Source of the DNA: Candidatus Sumerlaea chitinivorans
GTDB lineage: Bacteria > Sumerlaeota > Sumerlaeia > Sumerlaeales > Sumerlaeaceae
Assembly: GCA_003290465.1 (NCBI GenBank)
Contig: CP030759.1
Coordinates: 186,001 to 250,000 of the forward strand
DNA length: 64,000 bases
Direction of reading: 5' to 3'
Made by a program: the position numbers and the translations under genes
The notes under the pieces: generated by a model
The model's database searches: none
Told to the model about the DNA's origin: nothing
What the model saw: only the letters and a program-made list of their open reading frames with translations
Part shown: positions 10,031-20,071 of the stretch, piece after piece
Layout of the letters: each line of letters begins with the position of its first letter
Numbering within the stretch: the stretch's first letter is position 1

Positions 10031-11248
10031 ATGACAAAGAAGCAAAGCAGAGACGCAACATCCTCACAAGGCAACGAGAGCGTGGCCTCATCAGAACGAG
10101 GAAGTCTTGGGCTCGTCGAGACGCACTCTGTGGATCTATTCGACGAGGACGAGCTTGAGCTCGAAAGCGGCGTGCGCTTTGGGCCCATCACGGTCGCGTA
10201 CGAGACGTACGGCACATTGTCGCCGGAGCGAGACAATGTGATTCTTGTATGCCATGCTCTCTCAGGCGGCGCACACGCTGCCGGTTACCTCCCCGGCCAG
10301 AAAAAGCCCGGTTGGTGGGACATCATGATCGGGCCGGGCAAGGCGTTCGACACCAATCGATATTTCGTCGTTTGCTCCAATGTTCTCGGCAGCTGCTACG
10401 GAACCACCGGGCCTTCCTCCATCGATCCGAAAACCGGTCGGCCGTACGCTTTGCGTTTCCCAGTAGTGACGATCCGCGACATGGTGCAGGTGCAGGCCCG
10501 GTTGTTAGATTACTTGGGCATTCGCCGAGTGCTGTGCGTCACGGGTGGCTCCATGGGCGGCATGCAGGCTCTGCAGTGGGCCGTCAGCTATCCGGAACGG
10601 GTTCGTTCGGTGATTGCAATCGCGACCACGCATCGCCACTCTGCGCAGCAAATCGCCTTCAATGAAGTCGCTCGGCAAGCGATTATGGCGGATCCGGCTT
10701 GGAATGGCGGAGACTACTATGGCACGCCGGGCCCACGCCTTGGCCTCGCGGTAGCACGCATGATTGGCCACATCACCTATCTGTCAGATGTAAGCATGGA
10801 GCGCAAATTTGGCCGGCGCCTCCGCAATCGGGAACGCTATGGTTACGACTTTTCGCTCGATTTCGAAGTCGAAAGCTACCTTCGTTACCAAGGCCAAAGC
10901 TTCGTGGAGCGCTTCGATGCGAATTCTCTCCTCTATCTCACGAAGGCATTGGATTACTTCGATCTTTCGCAGAATCATGGCTCGCTAACACGGGCGTTTG
11001 CCGGATCTCCCAGTCTGTACCTGTTTATCACATTTTCGTCAGACTGGCTCTACCCGCCGCATCAGCTCAAGGAAGTAGCCCAAGCGATTCGCCGGGGCGG
11101 AGGGGATGCGTCGTATTGTGAGATCAATAGCGATTACGGGCATGACGCCTTCCTGCTGGAGTATGCAGCGCAGGAACCCCTGATTCGCTCCTTCCTTGAT
11201 CGCGTCCAGAACACCACGGTAGCAGGAGACACTGGTGAGGGAATCTAA
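10031..11248 (+). CDS. metX: homoserine O-acyltransferase
   Basis: 405 residues with an alpha/beta-hydrolase fold. The catalytic triad is visible: Ser174 in GGSMGG, Asp338 in SSDWLYP and His371 in YGHDAF. It activates homoserine as the O-acetyl (or O-succinyl) ester and so feeds the MetY encoded just upstream. Acyl specificity cannot be decided by eye, but pairing with MetY favours acetyl-CoA. The N-terminal 25 residues are Ser/Gln-rich and unlike the family core. It overlaps metW by 14 bp, a common MetX-MetW arrangement. Confidence 0.94.
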   Translation: MTKKQSRDATSSQGNESVASSERGSLGLVETHSVDLFDEDELELESGVRFGPITVAYETYGTLSPERDNVILVCHALSGGAHAAGYLPGQKKPGWWDIMIGPGKAFDTNRYFVVCSNVLGSCYGTTGPSSIDPKTGRPYALRFPVVTIRDMVQVQARLLDYLGIRRVLCVTGGSMGGMQALQWAVSYPERVRSVIAIATTHRHSAQQIAFNEVARQAIMADPAWNGGDYYGTPGPRLGLAVARMIGHITYLSDVSMERKFGRRLRNRERYGYDFSLDFEVESYLRYQGQSFVERFDANSLLYLTKALDYFDLSQNHGSLTRAFAGSPSLYLFITFSSDWLYPPHQLKEVAQAIRRGGGDASYCEINSDYGHDAFLLEYAAQEPLIRSFLDRVQNTTVAGDTGEGI

Positions 11249-11852
11249 CCGTCAGGCAATTGAGAACTGGATTGTCGAGCACGTACCGGTCGGAGCACGA
11301 GTGCTCGATATTGGTTGTGGAGACGGCTCCCTGCTCGCTCGCCTTGTCCGCGAAAAAAACGTAGCGGCAACGGGAATTGAGCTCTCCGAAAAAGAGGTCA
11401 TGCTTGCCCTGCAAAAAGGGCTCAGCGTCCACCACGGTGACGCCGAAGAAGGGCTGGACCACTATCCCGACCAGTCGTTTGACGTCGTGGTGCTGAGCCT
11501 CACAATTCAAGAACTTGGTCATCCCCAGCGTCTCTTGCAGGAAACGTTTCGGGTGGGAAGACAGGTTGTTGTTGCCTTTCCGAACTTTGCTCATTGGTCG
11601 GCTCGCTGGCAGCTCGCCGTACACGGTCGAGCACCTCATACGCCGTGCCTGCCCTACACGTGGTACGAATCACCTAACCGCCACTATTTGAGCATCCTCG
11701 ACTGGGAAGAGTTTTGCGAGGAGCAAGGTTGGCAAGTGGTGGAATGCGCGTTCATCGCTAATGGATGTTTTATTAAGCTCTTGCCCAATTTGCGTGCGGA
11801 AGCAGCAATCTATCTTTTGGAGAAAAAGGCGAACGCGCAGCCAGGGAATTAG
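11235..11852 (+). CDS. metW: MetW methionine biosynthesis protein
   Basis: 205 residues from a GTG with AGGAG 6 bp upstream. It has a SAM-methyltransferase-like fold with motif I VLDIGCGDGSLLARL and later DVVVLSLTIQEL. MetW is known to pair with MetX and stimulate homoserine O-acetyltransferase activity in several bacteria. The overlap with metX implies stoichiometric synthesis. It converges on the O-antigen-ligase-like gene with only 16 bp between stops. Confidence 0.9.
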   Translation: MRESNRQAIENWIVEHVPVGARVLDIGCGDGSLLARLVREKNVAATGIELSEKEVMLALQKGLSVHHGDAEEGLDHYPDQSFDVVVLSLTIQELGHPQRLLQETFRVGRQVVVAFPNFAHWSARWQLAVHGRAPHTPCLPYTWYESPNRHYLSILDWEEFCEEQGWQVVECAFIANGCFIKLLPNLRAEAAIYLLEKKANAQPGN

Positions 11853-11868
11853 CAGCAAGGGGATCCCG

Positions 11869-13779
11869 CTAACGGCTACTAATTTCTATTCCGAGGCGCT
11901 CGGCCAGCCGACGTAGCCTGACCGCGGTCTGAGGCGTCGACGGCACCACCTGTTTGGCATATTGGTAATAGCGAATCGCGTCGTTGCGCATGTTCCGCGC
12001 GTAGTAGAGTTCGCCTAATTTTAGCAACAACTCCACTTGCTGGGGGGCAACCCGGAAGAGAGCTTGTTTGAGGTGCCAAGTGGCAAGCGCATAGCTGCCC
12101 CCTTTTTCAAGCTCTCGTGCTAAGAGCAACCGCAGAACGAAGTGATTTGGGTTATTTCGCACCCCCTCGCGCAAAGTCTCAAGGGCGCGCGTCGGATTGT
12201 TGGTGTCTTGGTAAAAGAACGCAAGCTGCTCGAAATGTTTGGGCTCGTAAGGATTCCAACGGGTCGCTTGTAGGCACGCTGTCTCGATTCTTGGTGCTAA
12301 ACGCACGAGCTCAATTGCATTGGAGCTGGCCTGCCGTTGCAGTGTTTCAGCGAGAGCAGCCCAACCCTCCGCATAGACTGGAAACACCCGCAACGCTTTT
12401 TCAATTTGCTCGATCCCACCCGCATCTTTTTCCGCAGCTTTTTTGGCTCCCTTGTGTACTAAGAACGCTGCTGCATAAGGCAGACATTGTGCTATCCACA
12501 CTGCTACTGCAAAGGTTCCAATCGCCAACAAACCTAAAAACATAGCGAACCGTGATAGCGGCTGACTTTCGCGAGTAGCGGGGGTACTCTCGGGCCGAAG
12601 AGCAGAATGAACAATGTCGGCCCACAAACTCTGTCTGCGTCCTCCCGCGGTGGCAGAAGCATTTGCTGCCTCATGCTCGTAGAAAATCCGTAGGGGATCC
12701 CGCACTGCCACGAGGCTCACAAACGTTCCATAAACTGTCCATGCGACGACCCATACCCAGCGCTCGTAGAATTCCTTGCTGGTCCACATTCGCACGAAAA
12801 GGACGAGGACAAGCGTCAAGAACACGAGCACGGCCATGCGCAACCGCCGATTGGGGAAGAGGGACCAGTGGCGGAGCGTGAACCATGGCACCCTTAACCA
12901 TGCCACTATCAGAAGAAGAGCTCCCACAGTCCCAATCTCTGGGATGAGTCTCGCGAATGATGGGACCTGATGCGAAAGAATGATTGCGGGGGTCAAGGCA
13001 TAGGCAGGGAACACACTTTCCAGTGTTGCCCACCCTGCGCCAAAAATCGGGAAGGCCGAGACAATGCGCCTCAGGACGTGGCCAATGAGCGCTGGCTCAT
13101 GCAGCCAAATCAACGACCGGTACGAGGCTGCGACATCGAGCCAGAAAAGGAAAAGATTGATCGCCCACAACGCGACGGCGGCCACAACAACCACAATCCA
13201 ACCCGCGAAGACGATATTGGCAGGTTTTCGAAGGGTCAGCACCAGTTGCGCGAGCAAAAAGAACGCCCCCAAAAACACTGCCGTGCGGGCACAACGCCCA
13301 TAGTAGCTGGCATTCTCAGCGATGAGAGCTCCCACGCCTCCGCTTCCCGCAATGCTGGTCACGAGAATGGCTGCGCTCAGAGCTATCATCGTAAGCCCAA
13401 AAGTCCGAAGTCGCCTGAAGAAAAGAAGGCGACCAAGGCAGAAGCCAATTAGACCATCTGCGGCAACGGTGAGTCCGCGGTAGCTGATCCATGGGATTTC
13501 GCTTGTTGTGACAGTAAGGGCAATCCATGCGAAGAAAAGAAAGACCCAAAAATCGAAGTGGGACCAGTAAAGCGGCTTCTTCCCCGAGAAGAAGCGATGG
13601 ACGAGCGTCAACGCTAACGCAGCGACCGAGAGGGTATGAGTGACAACGACAAGTCCGCTTGAATCTGTTCGCGCCAGAAACAGGGCAAACGCTGCAATCC
13701 CAAAGGCGGCCGCGGTCAGCACATCCAGCGAAAACAACGCGACTAAGGGAATAGTACTCTTTGGGGTTCCTTCTGTCAC
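11869..13779 (-). CDS. O-antigen ligase-like membrane protein with C-terminal TPRs
   Basis: 636 residues. About eleven hydrophobic helices fill residues 10-440, with the Wzy_C-type periplasmic loop region (SAFPIFGAGWATLESVFPAY...LIPEIGTVGALLLIVAWL). After a final helix near 410-430, residues 445-630 are TPR-like helical pairs (AEGWAALAETLQR, PKHFEQLAFFYQD, VELLLKLGELYYARNMRNDAIRYYQYA). It belongs to the WaaL/Wzy/PglL superfamily, which move polyprenyl-linked glycans to lipid A or protein. The TPR tail would sit in the periplasm. Whether it ligates O-antigen or glycosylates proteins cannot be told. Confidence 0.75.
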   Translation of the reverse strand: MTEGTPKSTIPLVALFSLDVLTAAAFGIAAFALFLARTDSSGLVVVTHTLSVAALALTLVHRFFSGKKPLYWSHFDFWVFLFFAWIALTVTTSEIPWISYRGLTVAADGLIGFCLGRLLFFRRLRTFGLTMIALSAAILVTSIAGSGGVGALIAENASYYGRCARTAVFLGAFFLLAQLVLTLRKPANIVFAGWIVVVVAAVALWAINLFLFWLDVAASYRSLIWLHEPALIGHVLRRIVSAFPIFGAGWATLESVFPAYALTPAIILSHQVPSFARLIPEIGTVGALLLIVAWLRVPWFTLRHWSLFPNRRLRMAVLVFLTLVLVLFVRMWTSKEFYERWVWVVAWTVYGTFVSLVAVRDPLRIFYEHEAANASATAGGRRQSLWADIVHSALRPESTPATRESQPLSRFAMFLGLLAIGTFAVAVWIAQCLPYAAAFLVHKGAKKAAEKDAGGIEQIEKALRVFPVYAEGWAALAETLQRQASSNAIELVRLAPRIETACLQATRWNPYEPKHFEQLAFFYQDTNNPTRALETLREGVRNNPNHFVLRLLLARELEKGGSYALATWHLKQALFRVAPQQVELLLKLGELYYARNMRNDAIRYYQYAKQVVPSTPQTAVRLRRLAERLGIEISSR

Positions 13780-13925
13780 CGCCTGCTCATTGGCAATCGG
13801 AGTTGCCTCGAACGCAAGGAAATATCCATGTCTTGGGCCGTGCCAATGCCCCAGTCTTTAGTGGATTCCAAGATTGATTTCTCAAACTCGCGGGGCTTGC
13901 ATGGGTCGCCGGGAGATGACCGAAC

Positions 13926-16187
13926 ATGTCCATGCGGGAAGAAGCTCTTGAATACCATCGCCGGCGTCCCGCCGGAAAGCTTGAAGTTACTCCGACCAAA
14001 CCCTGCCTAACTCAGCACGATTTAGCACTTGCCTATACGCCGGGGGTAGCGGAGCCGTGCCGCGAGATCGCCAAAAATCCAGAGGACTCGTTTCGCTATA
14101 CGGCTCGCGGAAACTTGGTAGCTGTGATCAGCAATGGCACGGCTGTGCTTGGACTGGGAGACATTGGCGCCCTTGCGGGGAAGCCAGTCATGGAAGGCAA
14201 GGCGCTCCTGTTCAAGCGGTTTGCGGATATCGACGCGATCGACATCGAAGTGGACACCAAGGATCCAGAGCTTTTCATCCAGACGGTGAAGCTCCTCGAG
14301 CCGACGTTCGGTGGCATTAATCTCGAGGATATCAAGGCTCCCGAATGTTTCGAAATCGAGGAACGCTTGCGGGCAAGCATGGAAATCCCGGTATTCCATG
14401 ATGATCAACACGGCACAGCGATTATTTCCGGGGCCGCTCTTCTCAATGCTCTCACCTTAGTGGGAAAACGCTTGGACGAAGTGAAGATCGTCTTCAGTGG
14501 GGCGGGGGCAGCGGCAATTGCAACGGCGCGCTTCTACGTTCTTCTGGGGGCGCGGCGCGAAAACATCGTGTTTGTGGATTCCAAAGGGGTTGTGTATGAA
14601 GGGCGCACGGAGGGGATGAACCGTTGGAAACAAGAGTTCGCAAGCCCAACTCAGGCTCGAACTCTCGCCGACGCCATGCGTGATGCGGACGTCTTTGTTG
14701 GATTGTCCGTCGCAGGAGCGGTTACGGAGGAAATGCTTCTTAGCATGGCCCCCAAACCAATCGTTTTTGCGTTGGCAAATCCTGATCCAGAAATTCCCTA
14801 CGAAGTGGCGCGTCGCGTGCGGCCAGACGCGATTGTGGCGACAGGGCGTTCGGACTATCCGAACCAAGTCAACAACGTGCTCGGGTTCCCTTTCATCTTT
14901 CGTGGAGCGCTGGACGTGCGAGCTCGCCAGATCAATGAGACAATGAAAATAGCGGCCGCCCACGCACTTGCTGCTCTGGCCCATGAGGAAGTTCCTGAGT
15001 CGGTCGCTCGCGCTTACGGCGTGGAGTTGCTACGGTTTGGCCCAGAGTACTTGATCCCGAAACCGCTCGATCCACGAGTGTTGATGTGGGTTGCGCCAGC
15101 GGTTGCGAAGGCCGCGATGGAAAGCGGTGTTGCACGTCGGCAGCTTGATCTCGATGCATATCGCGAACAGCTCGAAATGCGGTTCGGGCGCTCGCGCGAA
15201 GTCATGCGCATCGTCTTCCACAAGGCTCGCACCAACCCAAAACGCGTGGCATTCGCAGAAGGCGAACATCCCAAAATTGTCCGGGCCGCAGCTCAGCTTG
15301 TTGCAGCACGAATTGCCCGCCCTGTTCTGATTGGCGATGAGTACAAGATTCGGGCGCAAGCTTCGCAATTGGGGCTCGAACTGGAGGGGGTTGCGATTGA
15401 GGACATACGTTGTTCACCCGCCCGCGAGCGCTACATTCAGCGGATTTACGAGCTGCGCTGCCGCAAAGGGGTGACACTAAGCGAGGCGCGCGAGCTGATC
15501 CTCAATCCCAACTATTACGCCGCGGTGATGGTCGAGCAAGGTGATTGCGATGTGATGATTTCGGGTATTGGCTACCACTATCCCGTCGGTTTGCGACCGC
15601 CCCTGCAGATCATTGGCACCTCACCCGAATTTGGGGTAGCTGCCGGCGTTTACCTTGTTGTCACGCGTCAACGCACGCTTTTCTTTGCTGATGCCACCGT
15701 CAACATCGACCTCGATGCGGAGCGTTTGGCAAAAGTGGCGGTTCTGACCGCGCGCTTGGCGCGCAGTTTCGACATTGAGCCTCGCGTGGCGATGTTAAGC
15801 TTCTCAAACTTTGGCAGCGTGCGTCATCCCCGAACCCGTGTCGTTCAGGAAGCCGTAAAAATAGCCAGGCAGCTTGATCCAACGCTGACCATTGACGGCG
15901 AGATGCAGGCGAACACCGCTCTCAATGCCCGGCATCTCTCCGAGACCTACCCATTCAGTTTGCTCAAAGATGAAGCGAATGTGCTGATTTTCCCGGATCT
16001 CGAATCTGGCAACATCGGCTACAAGCTCGTCGCCTGCCTTGCGAACGCAGAAGTGGTCGGCCCCATTCTGGTTGGCATGCGAAAGCCTGTGCACATCTTG
16101 CAACGGGGCGATGAGGTCAAGGATATTGTCAACCTCTGCGCCATTGCAGTGGTGGAAGCGCAAGAGATGCCGTTGCAGGAATCCTAA
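13926..16187 (+). CDS. maeB: NADP-dependent malic enzyme fused to phosphotransacetylase-like domain
   Basis: 753 residues, matching the roughly 760-residue MaeB family. The N-terminal malic domain has [11 protein letters not shown] with the catalytic Tyr, and FHDDQHGTA and [12 protein letters not shown] for metal binding. [14 protein letters not shown] is the nucleotide-binding glycine loop. Residues about 435-753 form the PTA_PTB domain ([41 protein letters not shown]), usually regulatory and acetyl-CoA sensing in MaeB. It decarboxylates malate to pyruvate with NADPH formation. It stands alone, transcribed away from the O-antigen-ligase-like gene. Confidence 0.94.
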   Translation: MSMREEALEYHRRRPAGKLEVTPTKPCLTQHDLALAYTPGVAEPCREIAKNPEDSFRYTARGNLVAVISNGTAVLGLGDIGALAGKPVMEGKALLFKRFADIDAIDIEVDTKDPELFIQTVKLLEPTFGGINLEDIKAPECFEIEERLRASMEIPVFHDDQHGTAIISGAALLNALTLVGKRLDEVKIVFSGAGAAAIATARFYVLLGARRENIVFVDSKGVVYEGRTEGMNRWKQEFASPTQARTLADAMRDADVFVGLSVAGAVTEEMLLSMAPKPIVFALANPDPEIPYEVARRVRPDAIVATGRSDYPNQVNNVLGFPFIFRGALDVRARQINETMKIAAAHALAALAHEEVPESVARAYGVELLRFGPEYLIPKPLDPRVLMWVAPAVAKAAMESGVARRQLDLDAYREQLEMRFGRSREVMRIVFHKARTNPKRVAFAEGEHPKIVRAAAQLVAARIARPVLIGDEYKIRAQASQLGLELEGVAIEDIRCSPARERYIQRIYELRCRKGVTLSEARELILNPNYYAAVMVEQGDCDVMISGIGYHYPVGLRPPLQIIGTSPEFGVAAGVYLVVTRQRTLFFADATVNIDLDAERLAKVAVLTARLARSFDIEPRVAMLSFSNFGSVRHPRTRVVQEAVKIARQLDPTLTIDGEMQANTALNARHLSETYPFSLLKDEANVLIFPDLESGNIGYKLVACLANAEVVGPILVGMRKPVHILQRGDEVKDIVNLCAIAVVEAQEMPLQES

Positions 16188-16408
16188 CCGCTGCGTTGTG
16201 GCGAGAAATCTGCAGCATCGAAGGACTCTTGGGCGTTGGGATGATTGCTGGTGTGTGTGGCCCCACCGCAGGGTTCAAGGGAGGAGAGAATCCCACGAGC
16301 GGAATTCTTTTTGGCATGTCCACGCTTGAGGAAGCAGAATTTCTGTTTGCGGGGAGGCCGCCCGGTGGCGAGGATAAACGTATCTGAGGCCACGGGAGCA
16401 ATCGTCGT

Positions 16409-17335
16409 ATGCGAATTCTGGTGAGTGGAGCAAGCGGGTTCATCGGGCGGCCCCTTGTGGAGACGCTGCGGAAGCATGGGCACGACGTAATTCGGCTGGT
16501 GCGTCGTCCCCCCGCGCATGCGGATGAGCGTTATTGGAATCCACAGCGAGGGGAAATACAGTTGGAGGAGCCTGACGCAGCTCCGCTTAAACTGGATGCC
16601 GTCGTGCACTTGGCGGGTGAGAACATTACAGGTGGGCGATGGTCGCCTGCGAAGAAAGCCCGTATCCGCGAGAGTCGTGTGGTGGGAACGCGCTTACTTG
16701 CCGAGACACTCGCAGGAATGGCCAATCCACCCCGCATTTTTATCTGTGCTTCGGCGATCGGCATTTATGGCGACCGTGGCGAAGAAATGCTCACAGAGGA
16801 CAGTCCACCGGGGCAAAACGGATTTCTTGTGGAGGTGGCCCGCGAGTGGGAGGCCTCCGCAAATGTCGCTCAAAAAGCCGGGATCCGCGTAGTCAACCTG
16901 CGCTTGGGTGTGGTTCTTGGGCTCGGTGGCGGAGCCCTCGCCGCGATGCTTCCTCCTTTTCGATGGGGGCTCGGTGGCCCGCTTGGAAGTGGCCAACAGT
17001 TTATAAGCTGGATTGCTTTGGAGGATGTCCTGGCATGTGTTGAGTTTGTGCTTGCTCAGTCCGCGCTCTCGGGACCTGTGAACTGTGTGGCTCCCAACCC
17101 CGTGACGAACCGTGAGTTTACTCGCGAGTTGGCCCGCATACTGGGGCGCCCCGCTTTCTTTCGCGTACCCGAGCTTGCTATCAAGTTGCTCTTTGGTGAG
17201 ATGGGGCGTGAACTTTTGCTGGCAAGTACACGGGTTTACCCCAAGCGGTTGCTCGATGCAGGATTTCATTTTTCTTTACTGACGCTTGGCGAAGCCCTCG
17301 AAGCCATTCTCAAGAAGGATCAGAAGTCGCGTTGA
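16409..17335 (+). CDS. TIGR01777-family NAD(P)-dependent epimerase/dehydratase
   Basis: 308 residues, an extended-SDR Rossmann protein. GASGFIG (residues 7-13) binds the dinucleotide. VHLAGENITGGRW is the hallmark of the YfcH/TIGR01777 branch, and ASAIGIYGDRGEE carries the catalytic Tyr region. E. coli YfcH and plant SulA/GC1 homologues are linked to cell-division defects when altered, but the reaction is unknown. The 221 bp before it hold no gene I trust. Confidence 0.86.
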   Translation: MRILVSGASGFIGRPLVETLRKHGHDVIRLVRRPPAHADERYWNPQRGEIQLEEPDAAPLKLDAVVHLAGENITGGRWSPAKKARIRESRVVGTRLLAETLAGMANPPRIFICASAIGIYGDRGEEMLTEDSPPGQNGFLVEVAREWEASANVAQKAGIRVVNLRLGVVLGLGGGALAAMLPPFRWGLGGPLGSGQQFISWIALEDVLACVEFVLAQSALSGPVNCVAPNPVTNREFTRELARILGRPAFFRVPELAIKLLFGEMGRELLLASTRVYPKRLLDAGFHFSLLTLGEALEAILKKDQKSR

Positions 17336-17457
17336 AAGAATTGAGTTGATTTTCATGCTGCAGACGATGAGGACAGCCGGCGGGTCGGGAATGCCCAGCA
17401 GCCAAAGAAAAATTTTGGCCGGCCCCAAATATCTTTCAGTAAGGTCGAGGCAGAACA

Positions 17458-18018
17458 GTGGCTGAGAATTTTCCAATCGAACGAGTGATCATGGAAGCGG
17501 ACGATCTGGCGCGCGAGCTTGCACTGCTTGCGGCCACGCTCCATCGCGATTTCCCGAATGACCCAGATCTGGTGCTCCTTGGGATCAAGACTCGAGGGAT
17601 TTACTTGAGCAGACGGTTGGCGCAGCTCCTTGAGGCAAATCACGGGCAGCGGGTCCAAACGGGGGAGATTGATATCACCCTCTACCGCGATGACCTTTCC
17701 ACATTAGGCCCTCAGCCGGTCGTCGGAAAAACTGAAATAGGCTTTGACGTTACCGACAAAAAAATTGTTTTGGTGGACGATGTTATCTATACCGGCCGCA
17801 CGATTCGGGCCGGGCTGGATGAAATCGTAGATTTTGGTCGGCCACGACTGATCCGCCTGTTGGTGGTCGTGGACCGCGGGTTGCGCGAGTACCCAATTCA
17901 ACCCGACTACGTAGCGCGGCGCATCGAGACCGATTATAGTCAGGTGGTCCAAGTCCGCCTTACGGAAGTGGATGGCGAAGACCGCGTCGTGCTTTGCCGC
18001 CTGCCTGCCGGCCAATAG
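17458..18018 (+). CDS. pyrR: bifunctional PyrR: pyrimidine operon regulator / uracil phosphoribosyltransferase
   Basis: 186 residues from a GTG with GAGG 8 bp upstream. The PRPP-binding loop is VLVDDVIYTGRT, and LGIKTRGIYLSRRL and GEIDITLYRDDLS are family blocks. It converts uracil plus PRPP to UMP. In Firmicutes and some others it also binds pyr mRNA leaders to cause attenuation. No pyr biosynthetic genes are adjacent, so the RNA-binding role here is uncertain. Confidence 0.92.
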   Translation: MAENFPIERVIMEADDLARELALLAATLHRDFPNDPDLVLLGIKTRGIYLSRRLAQLLEANHGQRVQTGEIDITLYRDDLSTLGPQPVVGKTEIGFDVTDKKIVLVDDVIYTGRTIRAGLDEIVDFGRPRLIRLLVVVDRGLREYPIQPDYVARRIETDYSQVVQVRLTEVDGEDRVVLCRLPAGQ

Positions 18019-18157
18019 GAAAACAAGCCACTTTGGTTCCAGACTTAGGCGGGTAGGCCTTAAGGTTGATAGCGGAATGTGCTTTCTCCGCGAGCCCTGT
18101 TTGAGGGTCTGAGAAAATAAAGACGCCAGAGGTGTAATAGCCTAAGGCGTTAAGTGA

Positions 18158-18233
18158 GCTGGCGTAGCTCAGCTGGCAGAGCAGCTGACTTGTAATCAGC
18201 AGGTCGTCGGTTCGAATCCGACCGCCAGCTCCA
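18158..18233 (+). tRNA. tRNA-Thr (UGU)
   Basis: 76 nt with encoded CCA. The acceptor stem GCTGGCG pairs with CGCCAGC. The anticodon stem GCTGA/TCAGC encloses CTTGTAA, giving anticodon TGT. The T-arm contains GGTTCGAATCC. Confidence 0.97.
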
Positions 18234-18240
18234 TTTTTTT
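18223..18240 (+). terminator. T-run at the tRNA-Thr 3' end
   Basis: Seven T residues (18234-18240) follow the CCA directly, so the acceptor stem plus T-run could end transcription. The last T is shared with the stop codon of rex on the other strand. Confidence 0.4.
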
Positions 18241-18899
18241 CATGGCGTGGCGCCAGTGGGTTTGTGGCGGAGTTGCACGCAAAGAGCTGCCAAGCTCGCG
18301 GAAAAGTCTGCACGCTCAACGATAACGTTTGGGGGAGCAGAAACTGCCGCCGGAGTAAAATTCCAAATCCCCTGCACTCCTCCCGAGATCATGAGGTCTG
18401 CCACCGATTGCGCTGCTCGCCCCGGCACCGCAAGAACCCCAACCTGTACCCCCTGCTTAGAAATAAAGTCTGCCATATGGCCGACCGGCAGGACCTCATA
18501 GCCATGGACAATCTTGCCTATCTTCTCGGGCGAGGAATCAAACCCCGCAACAATCCGGATTCCCATGCCGGTGAAATCGTATCCCAGAAGGGCGCTGCCA
18601 AGGTTTCCCACCCCCGCCAAGACCGCAGGAATGGCTTCGTTCCAACCGAGGAACTTCTGAATTGCCTCGATGAGCGTGTCAATTTCGTAGCCGATCCGCG
18701 GGCGTCCGACAGTGCCCGTAATAGATAAATCTTTCCTGATTTGTGTCGGGTCGGAGCGCAATGCCTCGGCCAAACGCGTGCAGGAAACGTGGGTTAGTCC
18801 CTGTTGGCGCCAAAGCCTTAGGAGACGCAGGTATTGGGGGAGTCGTCTCACCGAGGGCATGGGTACGTTTCGGGAGGGTGTACGATCTTTCGTCATCAT
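18240..18899 (-). CDS. rex: redox-sensing transcriptional repressor Rex
   Basis: 219 residues from the ATG at 18899 (a second ATG follows at once); longer in-frame extensions carry no family sequence. The N-terminal winged helix (RRLPQYLRLLRLW, VSCTRLAEALRSDPTQIRKDL) precedes a Rossmann domain with GVGNLGSALL that senses NADH/NAD+, plus VPGRAAQSVADLM and GIWNFTPAAV. Rex represses fermentative and respiratory genes until NADH rises. I found no TTGTGAA-N6-TTCACAA operator near it. It faces tRNA-Thr tail to tail with no gap. Confidence 0.94.
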   Translation of the reverse strand: MMTKDRTPSRNVPMPSVRRLPQYLRLLRLWRQQGLTHVSCTRLAEALRSDPTQIRKDLSITGTVGRPRIGYEIDTLIEAIQKFLGWNEAIPAVLAGVGNLGSALLGYDFTGMGIRIVAGFDSSPEKIGKIVHGYEVLPVGHMADFISKQGVQVGVLAVPGRAAQSVADLMISGGVQGIWNFTPAAVSAPPNVIVERADFSASLAALCVQLRHKPTGATP

Positions 18900-19258
18900 C
18901 TTCGTCCCACCGCATTCTCTTCGCGATTTGTTCAGTAGTTGAGCCAACGTTTTAGGTATTTCACAGGATGCGGTCGCGGGCGCCTCCATAGGGTTACGCT
19001 GGTTTGGTGGGCCACTCTGCGCCGCATCCACCTCAACAAAAGCATGTTGAAAAATCGAGAAATGCTTCGCGAAATATTTCTGTCAACGGATATCACACTT
19101 CATGCTGGCGATTCAGAAACGCCTGCTGCAGGAGTTCGCAACGGAACGTAAAGGAACTCCGAACTCAGGCTTTTTTTCGCGGCGGGGACTCGCTTCTTTG
19201 AATTGGAGCGGAGAATCGCAAAGCAAAAATCTTTCCGGGCAACGGATTTTCCCATCCG
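18900..19258. other. 359-bp intergenic region upstream of rex
   Basis: Lies between rex and the corrinoid-protein gene, both leftward. Leftward there is a perfect TTGACA (19086-19081) but no good -10 at 16-18 bp; it may still serve rex. Rightward, two overlapping, mutually exclusive hairpins are possible: GGAGTTC 19131-19137 with GAACTCC 19154-19160, or GAGTTCG 19132-19138 with CGAACTC 19160-19166. They are followed by T7 at 19171-19177. No rightward gene ends here, so this may mark an unannotated small transcript. No coding sequence is evident. Confidence 0.35.
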
Positions 19259-19924
19259 TCATGCGGGAGACAGCTGCTCAAGGAACGCAATGGCGTCCTG
19301 AGGGTCTCTCCCGTACGCAACTTGGATCTCCTGCGCGAACGAATCCGTCACGGGGGCTCCGCCAATGATCACCGGTGTATTCAGGCCCGCCTGCCGCAAG
19401 GCCGCCACGGTCGCGCGCATCTGAAGCATGGTCGTGGTGAGCAGCGCCGATAATCCCACTGCCACAACTTTTTCCTCTTGTGCCGCTTTCACAAATTGCT
19501 CAGGAGGCACGTTGGTGCCTAAATCGATGACTTCCCAACCGGCCCCCTCCACAAGCATCCGCACAAGGTTCTTGCCGATGTCATGAATGTCGCCTTGAAC
19601 ACTTCCCAAAACAAAGCGTCCGCGGGGAGCCGTATTTGCGGCCGCAAGGTGCGGACGCAAAACTTCCATGCCAGCTTTCATCGCTTTTGCCGCCATGAGC
19701 ACTTCGGGGACGAAAATGTGACCGCTGGCAAAGCGTTCCCCCACGGTCCGCATGCCCCGCGCGAGACCTTCATTCACAATGGTCATCGCCGGGACTCCCG
19801 CTCCCAGCGCCTCTGTAACCGCTTCCTGAACGCCGATTTGGCCTACCATCGTCGGTGGATATTTTGATCTGGCGTCAGCCCGACCACAAATGACCAGCTC
19901 TGCGATTTTGGATAGATAATCCAC
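19259..19924 (-). CDS. methyltransferase cognate corrinoid protein
   Basis: 221 residues. An N-terminal helical cap (residues 1-95, with GVPAMTIVNEGLARGMRTVGERF and IFVPEVLMAAKAMKAGM) precedes a cobalamin-binding Rossmann domain. GDIHDIGKN supplies the lower axial ligand His114, followed by the usual GLSALLTTTM and VIIGGAPVT. Such proteins (MtbC, MttC, MtaC and relatives) shuttle a methyl group between a substrate methyltransferase and a second methyltransferase. No such partner is next to it, so the methyl donor is unknown. A short hairpin (ACGGAT/ATCCGT) sits just past its stop. Confidence 0.9.
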   Translation of the reverse strand: MDYLSKIAELVICGRADARSKYPPTMVGQIGVQEAVTEALGAGVPAMTIVNEGLARGMRTVGERFASGHIFVPEVLMAAKAMKAGMEVLRPHLAAANTAPRGRFVLGSVQGDIHDIGKNLVRMLVEGAGWEVIDLGTNVPPEQFVKAAQEEKVVAVGLSALLTTTMLQMRATVAALRQAGLNTPVIIGGAPVTDSFAQEIQVAYGRDPQDAIAFLEQLSPA

Positions 19925-20071
19925 GTTCGCCCCATCCTTTCCTTCGTCAAATACGCCAAGGGGTACTCACGCAAACTGCAACAAGATTTTCTCCCATTCC
20001 GCGAGGCCGCTCTCGCGTGAGGTTACTTGACACGCTTGCCGGATCCGGGAGAAGAGATCCACGAGACCACG

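Noticed and set aside
16196-16387. 63-codon open frame between maeB and the epimerase
   Set aside because: TTG start without a ribosome binding site and no known family. It reads fairly protein-like, so it is not excluded, but I cannot support it.
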